Assembly (NCBI GenBank): GCA_020746105.1
Contig: CM036629.1
Coordinates: forward strand, 9,936,001-10,000,000
Length of the DNA: 64,000 nt
Source: Trogon surrucura
Taxonomy: Eukaryota > Chordata > Aves > Trogoniformes > Trogonidae
Direction of reading: 5' to 3'
Positions 25,601 to 33,667 of this stretch are shown piece after piece. The notes under the pieces were generated by a model that was given only the letters and a program-made list of their open reading frames with translations, searched no databases and was not told where the DNA came from. The translations under genes were made by a program, and so were the position numbers. Every line of letters starts with the position of its first letter. The first letter of the stretch is position 1.

Positions 25601-26329
25601 ACACAAGAAGAGGCTTGTGGGAGAGGACATATTTTTGCACATTGCATGGATTATAGACACAATTTAAATATGCTGCTTTTTTTCTAAGCATCACCCAAAC
25701 TACTCTTCAGCAGATCAATGTGTGTTCTGCATAAATAAGCAGGGAAATGCATCCTACCTCACATTTTCATAACACAAACAAAACACAGAACATTTTTTGC
25801 CTACTTGGTGCAGTTAATTTTTGGTTGAACTGCCACCTTTATCTAAACATGCATTTAACAGAATTTTAAAAAAGTAATCTCATTTTAAGTGTAACATAGG
25901 TAATGTCTACGGTTAATCCAGAGCAATTTCCTCTCGTATTTATAATGCAGACTAAATAAATGTACACTAGGAAACATTCCGTGGTTTTGAAATATTCCTT
26001 TTAAAAAAACATTATTAGAAATAATTGAAAATAGTGGGTCATAAATACTAAAACAGGTGAGCATTAGCGGTGAAAGCCAGTTTTGAGCAGATTATTGCTA
26101 TTTCAAACTGACATTTAAAAGCTAATTATCGGGGCCTTTACTAAGCTTTTTGCCTTTGTCAGATGAGTGACTTGGAAACAATCAACCGTTCTCTGACATT
26201 TGATAACTCATTTCTGTAACAGTATGGCTCTGGATCTCACAATGTGGTTTTTCTATTATTATTTTTCAGAAAGCAGATGACAGAGAGAAGCGACAGGAGG
26301 CTCATCGGTTCCATTTTGATGCCATGTGA
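4514..26329 (+). CDS. ITFG1: ITFG1 (integrin alpha FG-GAP repeat containing 1), 3' part, eight coding exons
   Basis: Coding exons are 4514-4664, 5103-5211, 6636-6679, 7927-8005, 20050-20174, 21041-21123, 22764-22881 and 26270-26329. They join in one open frame of 255 residues plus TGA, roughly the C-terminal 40% of a protein of about 612 residues in mammals. I recognise it from the ectodomain stretches QQAFLLENVPCN, PFGVNQPGPYIMYTTVDANG and SANFLDHLYVGIPRP, and from the C-terminus KADDREKRQEAHRFHFDAM. Order: end of the beta-propeller region with an FG-GAP-like acidic loop (DIYEDGILD), the membrane-proximal ectodomain with two paired-Cys motifs (CNNVSC and CSNDC), one hydrophobic segment (exon 22764-22881), and a short basic cytoplasmic tail. 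Sequons NVS and NGS are present. Family knowledge: TIP/LINKIN is a surface adhesion protein reported to associate with RUVBL1/2 and tubulin. All splice sites are GT-AG. The 5' exons lie before the window. Identity is very secure. Confidence 0.96.
5103..5211 (+). CDS. ITFG1: ITFG1 coding exon
   Basis: It starts GILDIIVLSKG, completing the acidic loop begun in the previous exon, and reads through FAIHTLKNNFEADAYFVKVI. The 109 nt start in phase 0 and end in phase 1 before a gtaagt donor. The upstream intron is only 438 bp. Confidence 0.95.
5728..5840 (+). mobile_element. CR1 LINE 3' end fragment
   Basis: The sequence matches the recalled avian CR1 3' end: gagcaacctgatctag, then gttggactagat, then ggtcccttct, and the terminal short tandem ATTCTATG copies (5821-5838). 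The 5' end is truncated, as is usual for CR1. It inserted in sense orientation within an ITFG1 intron. Confidence 0.88.
5872..5902 (+). other. G-rich tract with G-quadruplex potential
   Basis: G runs of 7, 2, 4, 5 and 2 are separated by one or two bases, directly downstream of the CR1 tail. Enough G-triplets exist for a four-stack fold on the + strand. This is a structural prediction only. Confidence 0.4.
6636..6679 (+). CDS. ITFG1: ITFG1 coding micro-exon (44 nt)
   Basis: It encodes VLSGLCSNDCPRKIT once the split Val codon is completed, including the CSNDC disulfide candidate. The acceptor is tttttgcag and the donor gtaagt. The small size made it invisible to simple ORF searching. Confidence 0.93.
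7927..8005 (+). CDS. ITFG1: ITFG1 coding exon
   Basis: It encodes PFGVNQPGPYIMYTTVDANG followed by YLKNGS, with an NGS sequon. The acceptor follows a long pyrimidine tract (about 7886-7926). The donor gtaag opens the 12-kb intron, and the exon ends in phase 1. Confidence 0.95.
8478..8838 (+). mobile_element. Ancient amniote LINE (CR1/L3-like) 3' end, decayed
   Basis: Read in sense, the block resembles the 3' terminal region of an old CR1-like LINE common in reptile genomes. It has aaatcatgagtagtgtg, then ataatacaagaacta, gatgttggagatgcc, and the end block gtctattagtctgattt ... cctatg. The short frame at 8421-8609 (EIMSSVRKVEKEWLYH) matches the degraded C-terminal reverse-transcriptase tail of such LINEs. 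It is strongly diverged and interrupted, so much older than the other CR1 pieces. The family name is from memory and uncertain. Confidence 0.6.
9117..9175 (+). mobile_element. Short LINE ORF2 fragment
   Basis: One frame from 9122 reads HLEYCAQ followed after a stop by FHPRKNRER. This matches the HLEYCAQFW block near the C-terminus of CR1-group LINE proteins. It is only about 60 bp, so it could be a coincidence, but it lies in the same orientation as the older LINE piece just upstream. Confidence 0.4.
10335..10512 (+). mobile_element. Relic of a LINE-like ORF 3' end with C-terminal zinc finger
   Basis: The frame ending near 10454 reads FCCAFCNRACLSRVGLFSHQ and then CTCSKCG before a stop. The pattern C-x2-C-N-R-x-C-x-SR-x-GL-x-SH-x(2-3)-C is the zinc-finger tail I associate with the C-terminus of some vertebrate non-LTR retroelement ORFs. 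The next bases (tcttcgttcgcgaagcc, 10482-10498) resemble a conserved post-stop hairpin of such tails. CpG dinucleotides are locally frequent for an intron. The family is not identified and the boundaries are approximate. Confidence 0.45.
10561..10896 (-). mobile_element. CR1 LINE fragment, antisense
   Basis: The reverse complement reads as the 3' part of avian CR1. It runs from atgatcagagggctgg, through the C-terminal reverse-transcriptase region (LEHLSYEDR-like) and ggtggtgaaacactgg, to gggatgg ... ggttggacagggctc. It stops short of the terminal ATTCTATG repeats, so both ends are incomplete. It abuts the zinc-finger-tail relic. Confidence 0.88.
18446..18550 (-). mobile_element. MIR-like or old LINE-tail relic
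   Basis: gaagttgagacccagagc ... gcaacttagccaagatcatg ... gtcaatgacaaagag ... ctcaagactcgagtcc follows the antisense MIR-type pattern (GAAACTGAGGCACAGAG ... CTTGCCCAAGGTCA ... GTGGCAGAGC ... CCCAGGTCT). It is heavily diverged and recognised from memory only. Confidence 0.4.
20050..20174 (+). CDS. ITFG1: ITFG1 coding exon
   Basis: It encodes AGQLSQSAHFALQLPYNVLG through FLDHLYVGIPRPLGEK. The acceptor is tttgtttcag and the donor gttagt. The 125 nt enter in phase 1 and leave in phase 0. Confidence 0.95.
21041..21123 (+). CDS. ITFG1: ITFG1 coding exon
   Basis: It encodes SVRKQEWTAIIPNSQLIVI then PYPHHVPR, the last ectodomain strand region before the membrane. The acceptor is tttatttcag and the donor gtaact. 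It ends in phase 2 within an Arg/Ser codon (AG|C). Confidence 0.95.
22764..22881 (+). CDS. ITFG1: ITFG1 coding exon carrying the transmembrane segment
   Basis: It encodes WSAKLYLTPSNIVLLTAIAL followed by more hydrophobic sequence ending at HWQEK. About 22 to 24 uninterrupted non-polar residues form the single membrane helix. The acceptor is tctgtatag and the donor gtaagc. Confidence 0.95.
24101..24170. repeat. TA-rich microsatellite
   Basis: Nearly pure A/T with (TA)n runs interrupted by T-tracts; self-complementary and likely length-variable. It lies in the last ITFG1 intron. Confidence 0.85.
26270..26329 (+). CDS. ITFG1: ITFG1 terminal coding exon
   Basis: It encodes KADDREKRQEAHRFHFDAM and then TGA at 26327-26329. 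This short, highly charged cytoplasmic tail is diagnostic of ITFG1. The acceptor is atttttcag. Confidence 0.96.
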   Translation, partial: KADDREKRQEAHRFHFDAM

Positions 26330-26670
26330 CATGCCTTACTATTTATGAAGGAGCTGCTACTCATTTGCTTAACTGAAATACTAAATTCTGATTTATGAAA
26401 TGATGACCGTGAAAGTACTGCTAGTGTGTTATTTGTAAATGTTGTGTTATTTGGTATTTATTTGGAAAGTATTAACAGTAGACCTGAATGTCTCATAAGG
26501 CCTTTCAGTTAATACTGTATATAATAGCATTTGGTCTTTATTTAAAAGAACTGTACATTTATTTTTCTTGGTAAAGGGATCAAATTGCATGTACCTTTGT
26601 TTACGTGCCAGCAATTCCTTAGTAATATTTGATAGAAAGCTGTGTAAATAAAGTTTAGCATTTCAGCGAG
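26330..26670 (+). other. ITFG1: ITFG1 3' UTR (proximal)
   Basis: AT-rich sequence follows the stop codon. The first good poly(A) signal is AATAAA at 26647-26652, so cleavage is expected about 15-25 nt later. The exact end is inferred. Confidence 0.7.
26647..26652 (+). terminator. ITFG1: ITFG1 poly(A) signal
   Basis: This is a canonical AATAAA hexamer about 320 nt after the stop codon. TG/T-rich sequence lies about 40-55 nt downstream (ttggtcttgtcg near 26693-26704). Confidence 0.7.
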
Positions 26671-27485
26671 CAGAATACTTCATACCACTTGAATTGGTCT
26701 TGTCGTTTATCCATTCCTGCAAACTAACCTGCATTTCTGAAAACTAAGCTTGAGCAGTTTCTCAGATGAGTTGATTATTAATTATTTTGATTGTACTGAA
26801 GGTGCTCAACCTAAAGTATTCTGTATTTACCTTTGTTTAAATCTGTATTTGCAATACTTAAAAGGATTTAGGAATTGAAGAACTAAAAGAAACCTGCAAT
26901 GTTAATGCTAGCTCAGTAGCTCATCATGGGAAAGATGCAGTATTTATGTGTGTTAGTTCTAGAGAGAAGACAGTGCATTAAAAAATTTAAAATCTTAAAA
27001 ATGTATCAGCATTACATAAACTGCTTTTATAATTAAACTATAACCATATTTATTTTAGAAGGGCCTAAAGTCATTATGAAAGTAACTTTTTTTTTCTTTT
27101 TAATAGGAAAAGTGGGATTTTTTTTTGTTGGTTTTATTTTTAAAGAAGTTAAAAGAAACATTTTGGAGTGGAAGAAGTATGAGGATTGACTCCCTAAAAT
27201 GTATTGCTGAGGGCTGAAATATACAAAGATTAAGACTGTAATAGGATACCCAGAATAAGCAGTGTACGTTATCTGCACACACTGCTATGCCCAGATTTCT
27301 CAAGGCTGCAATAATTACTTAAGACGACGTTATGTATCTGTATAAAATGGTGAGAGTTACAGTTGCTCAGTGTACTTTGGATCCTGGAAGAGTCTTTAAA
27401 AATAATCATGCTTTTATTTAACGGTTATTCCTTAGTGATCTGAGTTTACATGATTGTGCATTTAAATCTGTCAATCTGCATTCCT

Positions 27486-27491
27486 AATAAA
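27486..27491 (+). terminator. Possible distal ITFG1 poly(A) signal
   Basis: This second AATAAA, about 840 nt past the first, is followed by a short GT-rich stretch. It could give a longer 3' UTR of about 1.2 kb. There is no other support. Confidence 0.3.
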
Positions 27492-30400
27492 CACTGTTTG
27501 ATAAAGGAGAACAGACTTTCTCAACAAAGTGTTGGTCTTATAGGTAATTACCTCTGCAGTCAGTATCTCCTCTCGTCAACTGGTGTCCTCTAATGCTCCC
27601 TTTGCTTGTCAACACCAGAACAGAAAAGAGCGAGCAGGTACAAACCTGAACTGATCACATCCACCCTGAGTTGCTGTCAAACAAGTTGTTACCATGGCAG
27701 CCCTAAACAGACCCATTCATACAGCAACACCAAGCCAAAAATCAGGAAAGTACTGCTAAGCAGTCTGCTAAGCGGTGAAGTTTTACCAAATATTTCTAAT
27801 GTGAACTGATCGGATGCCAACAAGAAGGCTTTCATATTCGTTACTATTCAGGGTAGCATATTTCCTTAACGCACACTCTTAGAGTGGCATGAAAAGGGAA
27901 GATTTTTTTAGATAAATACTTAATGCTATTGGACTTTTTAAACCCTATTGATAGAATTTGCTTCTGACAGCAAAAGTAATAACAGATTTGATAATTAAGA
28001 GGAAGCACAATTCAATACATGTTCCTGTCTTTTCAGATGGTTGGAGAATAAGGTAAACGCATAAAGCCCCCGTGGCAGCACAGTTGCCTGTAGCCCTCTA
28101 TTACAATATAATAAACATAGATTAGCCTCCTTATGTTTCTGGAGAAACAATTAGGAATGAAATAGCCTCATGCTGATATTTAAGCTGTTGTCAAGTTAAC
28201 AAAGCAATGCACTCCGTATCGTTTGCTTTAAGGTATTTTGCATGCTCAGTAGCGCATCACTGCGTCATTTTATATACATTATTGGCTCTTTAATAGCTTT
28301 CTTTAGAATAAAGTTTACCACAGGTTCTAACTACTTATAGCGTGGCTCCCAACAGCATATGCATACTATTTTGACTGAAGGTATTAAATATTGTTAAACC
28401 TCTTGCCAAAGGTTTCATGTTGTATGTTGGTTTTCTATTCTGTAAGCATCAAAAATACGTCTGGGTATGGTTATTACCCGTCTGTCAGTAAGTTCCAGAA
28501 AGCAACATCAATTAGAAAGTGTAGTTCCAGGTGATCATCACAGTGACTGAGAAGTGAGAAGTAGCTTTAACTACATAAATTTTCAAAATGCATCGACCAT
28601 AGCACAGTCCTGGTGAGAAACACTATTTGGAAGGCTCCTTCGGTGTGAAATCTCACCTATATAAAAATACTGTTGACACGCCAACTGACAGATGGCTGTT
28701 CAAATACCATCTTTCTTTGTTCTCATTTTCCATGAGAAGCTTTAAGACTGAATCTTCCTACCAGATTTATCATTAATGCACTATAATCTCCCAACAAAAG
28801 AACCAACGTTCCTGCTGCAGATTAATAGGCATATTCTATAGAGTATGATATTCCTCCTATGAGCAGGCCATCTTTCTTAAGATAGCTGTATTAAAAACAT
28901 TTGCTACAGTTAATCACTATAAATGCACCAAGTCAATTCAGGACTTTTATAACTGGTTTCAGATAAACAATACCAAAATAGAACAGGAAAAGTCAAGCTG
29001 TAAGTTCCTGCTATATTATAACCATCAGAGCTTAGTTTTGTTGAAACAATGTAAAAGCATTAACCATGCCAGTTTTGAAGGTATTAATAACCAAAATAAT
29101 TTTTTAATCCATAAAATAAAATTGTGTAAAATAATCTCAAACTTAGCACCATTTATTTGCAAATTCTAAAGAGATGGGTGTATTTTTTTGATCAAAGACT
29201 GAGAAGTATGTTATGAAATCAAGACCAATAGGTATGTTGAATCTGAAATATTTCTATGCTACGTCAGTAGCCCTATTGTGCATTCTATGGGTTATTTTCC
29301 ATTTTGGTGACAGGATCTTTTTGTTGAGGCACTGGTAATAATGGCCTAAGCTTTCGCTTTGAAAACAATCAGCCACACAGCACTATTTTTATAATTATTT
29401 CCTGTCTTCAGTGAAAAATGTGATCTTACCTATGACACAACCCATAAAAATTGTGAAGTATATGTTAATCTTATTTGAAATTCTTGAATTTCCCAACTTA
29501 AGCCAGCAAAGTTTGTAAGTATATTCTAATACTTAGATCTAATTGTAATACCTAGCAAATAGAGAAATGCACAGTAAGCCTTCTGGAGACTATCAGTGTT
29601 CTTCATGACTCTTCAGACGTTTGCAGTGTTCTTAATAATAAGTAATAAACCAATTATACATATTTATTTATGATTACATATTATGTTACCACACTAAGAG
29701 ATGCTAACTTTTATAATTAGAAATTGCATATAATTAAGGTTTATAAAATGCACCTAAATCCTATTGACAAACCCAGAAACTAGAACAGTTAAAATGTAAC
29801 TTCTACCTTCCTTCCATAATTATTCACTGTTGACATCTATATTTTTGCAACCTCTTTTAAAACAATATCCAAATAGCCTCAAATTTAGTAAAAAAAAACT
29901 GCTGGTCTAAGGCTATTTGTGATGTGCAATCTGCTACTCAAGAGCAGCAAATACTTCAGGTAATATTAAGATTCAAACTTCTAGCACAACTGCAAACCAA
30001 AGGACGTTTAGGAAGAACTGTTGGGAGGAGGCAAAACCAGTTCCAGTAAGGGCAGGTTAAGCCTTTTTGCAGTAGAGCACCTGTTGTAACTGGAACTGTT
30101 GATGCAGGTGTTTACATGCATCAAAATGACTGGTCCCATTGCCTTCCGTGAACCACTCCCATTCAAAAGTAATCAGGAGGACTCAACGGAGCAGCAGAAC
30201 AATGCACAAACGGCTTTCCAAAAGCTGTCTTCAACTTGTCTTAACTCCCAGACTCAATTAACACGAGCTTACTGCCGGCTTGACCCCAGTGGCACTGCAT
30301 TTTCTTCTGTGGAAACTAGCACTCTGCAGGCTCAGAAAATGGGAATTGAAAGTTGCTTCAGACCTGTCTGTAGTTTACTGTAAAATATTTTAAAGCACCA

Positions 30401-30888
30401 CCTATAACAAGAACTCTAGCACGACAAAGCAACAGGGATGTCCACATGAGAAATTTCTCTGAAAGCGGCAGTAAACGATGGCAGAATACGCCCCAAATCC
30501 ATGAGCTGACGCTACCACCTGCATCTCCCACCCTGACAGCCTGACACAGCCCTGGGAAAAGAACAGGATGGAGAAGCTGCTGCGCTCCCCTCAGTGTGTA
30601 ACAGCTCTGTTCAGCCTTCTAATGGACGAACTAGAAGTTCAACTTTTCAGTTAAATTGGCTGTAGCAGATTGTGTCTTTGCAATTACTACCAACTTGTAT
30701 CGAGCACAAGATATTACTCAGTTTTTCTCCTATTTCTTTGGTGTGAGACAACTGACCACAAGTAATTTTCCTGAATGCAAATTCAGCTTGATATCTGAGA
30801 TTTGGGCTAATTCTGTAATTTCTTACGTCATCAAAAAGTAATACAACTATCTGAACCAATTTTTGCCACCAGTTACACTGCACATTCC

Positions 30889-30912
30889 AAAAATAAATAA
30901 ATAAATAAATAA
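30889..30912. repeat. (AAAT)n microsatellite
   Basis: About six tandem AAAT units in the intergenic region. Confidence 0.85.
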
Positions 30913-33417
30913 CACCCTCCCTGCTCCTAACAACCTGCAGAGCAGCATAGTAAAATTATAATTCTGTGCTTATGTACTTGCAGAGAGGATAAAAAAATGT
31001 GGCTGATGCACAGGTACACTAGAAAATATTAGTCTATTAGATATTTTTTGAGTTACTACAGTAAACATTTCTATTAGTAAAAGAAAAAATGCAAAGTAGA
31101 TCCACATAATGAGGACTTCTCTTTGTGCAGGAGTTTTTACTATAGAATTTAACATTTCATCACACCACCATAAATACATGGTTAAGAAGTGAACACATGA
31201 ATTGCTTAATCCACTGTTGGAATGCAGCAGCTATTTAACAATTTATGGGAAAACAACCCTTTGAGAAGGACTGTATCATCTCTATTTGAAATTGAAAGGA
31301 CAATTCAAGTAAGCGGAATAATATAATTATGTAACTTGGGATTTTGCCAGAGCATCAAGCTTAATACTTCATCAAGCTTCTTAGAACACTGAAATGGATC
31401 TTTAATACCCAGAAATGCTCAAAGACTTTTCCTCTAAGGTCCGGCCGGGTCTTCCCAGCACCCCGTTGGTGCGCAGAGCACAGGAGGGCTCGGGGCCAGA
31501 GCACTGCCCCCCACACCCGCTCTCTGGTCCCTCCTTCCTTAATCCTCCGTAACTGACAGTCATATTGACTTGAAGAGCCTGAAATATGTAACTGATAACC
31601 AGAAGCAAGAGAATGACCTTTTCTAACAGGATATGCTGACCTTTGAACATTGTAGAAAGAATTTAACATTCAAACGCACAGCACCGAACCACAAGGAAAT
31701 CAGAGCTTCACCTCCCCCTGTCATATTGTACCTAACGGCCCTACTCCTTCAGCAGACGGAATCGCAAGTTGCAGTTATGCACCTAATTTAAAATTTGCAA
31801 AATCTGGTGGGTCTGCCGAGTGGGTCCCAAGTTGTTCCCATACAGCGCCTGAGCTGGACAGCGGAGTTCCGCGTGGGGTACCTGGCTGTTCAGCCGCGCA
31901 TCACCGCGATGAGGAGAAGACCTGAGTTAAGTGAAGAACGTGACCTCCTGCATCCTGCGAGCGGGGCTGGAGCTGGCTGTCTGGCACGGGCAGCCCCCGG
32001 TCCCCTCAACCGGCGCCGCAGCCCAGGTCGCGGATGGGCCAGGAGGACTCTGAGCTCTGGGACGCGCTGCGCAAAGCTTTGCAACACGCTCCGCGCACGG
32101 ATCCCAAACAGCTCCTTGTTTCAGCACCTCGGAATCCTGAGGAAAAGCTCTCAGCCTCGCCTAATCAGCAATTCTAGGGAAAGACACCCTATTTTAAACA
32201 CCCCGAGATACTTCAACCCGCGTTGCCTGTAGGGGAATTGAAAACATCTCTAATGGGCTTACATGTGTTGCTATAATTTTACACGTAGCTTTCTTTACCG
32301 GTACGGCATCGTTTCGCGGCCATGCTCTCGGCTGTTCGGAACAGCGGTGGCTCTCGCCATTGCCAGCTCGGAGGCGTCCGGGGGAACGCGGAGCCAGGCA
32401 TCCCGCGGCGAGATCAGCTGCCCGGGGGCTCTCCCTCCCCGCCCTCTCCCGGGCCTTACCTCGACATCGCTACCTGCCCCCACCTCGGGCCCTTTCCCTA
32501 AGCAACATCGCCCCTCACAAGCTAACCCAATGTAATGGATAACCAGAGGAATGGGAGTCAGGGCAGGCAGCAGGCTAAGTGCGCCTTTTATTAACTTCTT
32601 GTAAAGTAATAGCTCCATTTTAGCTGTCACTCTTGTCAGACAACAGCCGCACAATAGCGTGTGATGGGCTCTTCCCGGCGTCTGAGCTGCAGGCAGCAGC
32701 GCGCTGCAGCCAGGCAGGCAGCTGGGCACGCCGCACGGCTGGAGCCACCTGGGCTCTCTGCCTCGGGTGAGGGGGAGAAGGGGAGGAACGGAAGACGAAG
32801 GAGAGGACCGGCTCCCTTTTACTCCGCCGGGACCCCACTCAGCTCACACAGAAAGATGGGCAGCCGAGATTCAGGTTCACGCGAGCCACCGTGCCCTCCA
32901 GAGGGGCCGCACGGCTCGCCCGCTCCGCCTTGGTCGCCGCGGACGCGGGAGACGCGCTCCCGGAGGCAGACACCGTCGGGCTCCTCGCCGCAGACGCCAA
33001 AATCCTGGCAGACGAGCGGAGAGGATGGGGCCCGGGGCATGAATGCACGGCGGGGGGCGGGGCGCGGTGCCTCAACGGGGCCACTACCCGCTCCCCGTAG
33101 GGAGGAGGCTCGGACGGCTGCTGCCCCACCGCTCCGCCTGCCTCCACCCCCGCTCCGTGCGGGGCCGGGCGGGAGAGGCGCAGCGGCCCCGCTGGTTGCG
33201 GCGGCTTGCGGGGCCCCGCGGGGGGCGGGCACATGCGTACAAGCGGCTCATCCAGGCAAACACCCCTCACATCTTAAATGAGCTTCATTTACTGACAGCC
33301 GCCTTAGTCGGGTTGGGAGCTGCGGGGCTGCGCTGAGACCGCCTTACGGGGAGCCCTTCCCCCCCTCCCTTCCCGGGGCCGGCCAGCCCCGACGGAGGCC
33401 GCCGCGCCCCATTCTAG

Positions 33418-33465
33418 ATGGGACTGAGCACGGCGGCGGCTCCGGGCTCGGGCGGCGGAGGCTGA
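33418..33465 (+). other. Upstream ORF 1 in NETO2 leader
   Basis: ATG to TGA, encoding 15 residues (MGLSTAAAPGSGGGG), about 170 nt before the main start. It counts only if transcription starts upstream of it. Confidence 0.35.
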
Positions 33466-33490
33466 GCGCGCCCCGCGCGGGGCGCCGGGC

Positions 33491-33526
33491 ATGGCCGCGG
33501 GCGGGCGGGGGCCGGCCGAGCCGTAG
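33491..33526 (+). other. Upstream ORF 2 in NETO2 leader
   Basis: ATG to TAG, encoding MAAGGRGPAEP. The ATG has a G at +4 and a G at -3 (ggcATGG), a favourable initiation context. Confidence 0.35.
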
Positions 33527-33578
33527 CCGCGGGCCACAGCGCCCTCGCGGGGGGCCGCCACCGCGCCCCGCCGCGGTC

Positions 33579-33593
33579 ATGGAGCGCCGGTGA
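33579..33593 (+). other. Upstream ORF 3 (minimal uORF) in NETO2 leader
   Basis: ATG GAG CGC CGG TGA encodes MERR and ends 40 nt before the NETO2 ATG. The G at +4 is favourable. Being closest to the main start, it is the most likely of the three to lie in the mRNA. Confidence 0.45.
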
Positions 33594-33633
33594 TCGCCGC
33601 CACGGAGTCGCCGCCGCGGCTCGCCGGGAGACA

Positions 33634-33667
33634 ATGGCCCCGCACAAACTCTGCTCGGTGCTGGAAG
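33634..33667 (+). CDS. NETO2: NETO2 coding exon 1
   Basis: It encodes [11 protein letters not shown] plus the first base of the next Val codon, and ends at a gtagga donor in phase 1. It matches the N-terminus I recall for mammalian NETO2 (MALERLCSVLK). The start has A at -3 and G at +4. Confidence 0.93.

Larger units (their letters stand above)
20175..26269 (+). other. ITFG1: ITFG1 last three introns
   Basis: The introns are 20175-21040, 21124-22763 and 22882-26269. The only notable content is a TA-rich microsatellite at 24101-24170. No exon, RNA gene or recognised repeat was seen elsewhere. Confidence 0.75.
26671..31849. other. ITFG1-NETO2 intergenic region
   Basis: AT-rich sequence between the ITFG1 poly(A) site and the NETO2 CpG island. 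It holds an (AAAT)n microsatellite at 30889-30912 and short chance ORFs (for example 27606-27809 and 30099-30383) without recognised products. GC content begins to rise after about 31430. No RNA gene or recognised repeat was seen. Confidence 0.6.

Noticed and set aside
30099-30383. ORF of 94 codons in the intergenic region
   Set aside because: The composition is ordinary, there is no recognisable domain, and no promoter or splice context is visible.
31795-32232. ORF of 145 codons at the island edge
   Set aside because: The Arg/Pro-rich translation has no recognisable motif and sits in the GC-rich flank. There is no splice or start evidence.
32661-33281. Plus-strand ORF of 206 codons upstream of NETO2
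   Set aside because: Same GC-driven artefact. The protein is compositionally biased and unrelated to any family I know, and several overlapping frames on both strands are equally open.
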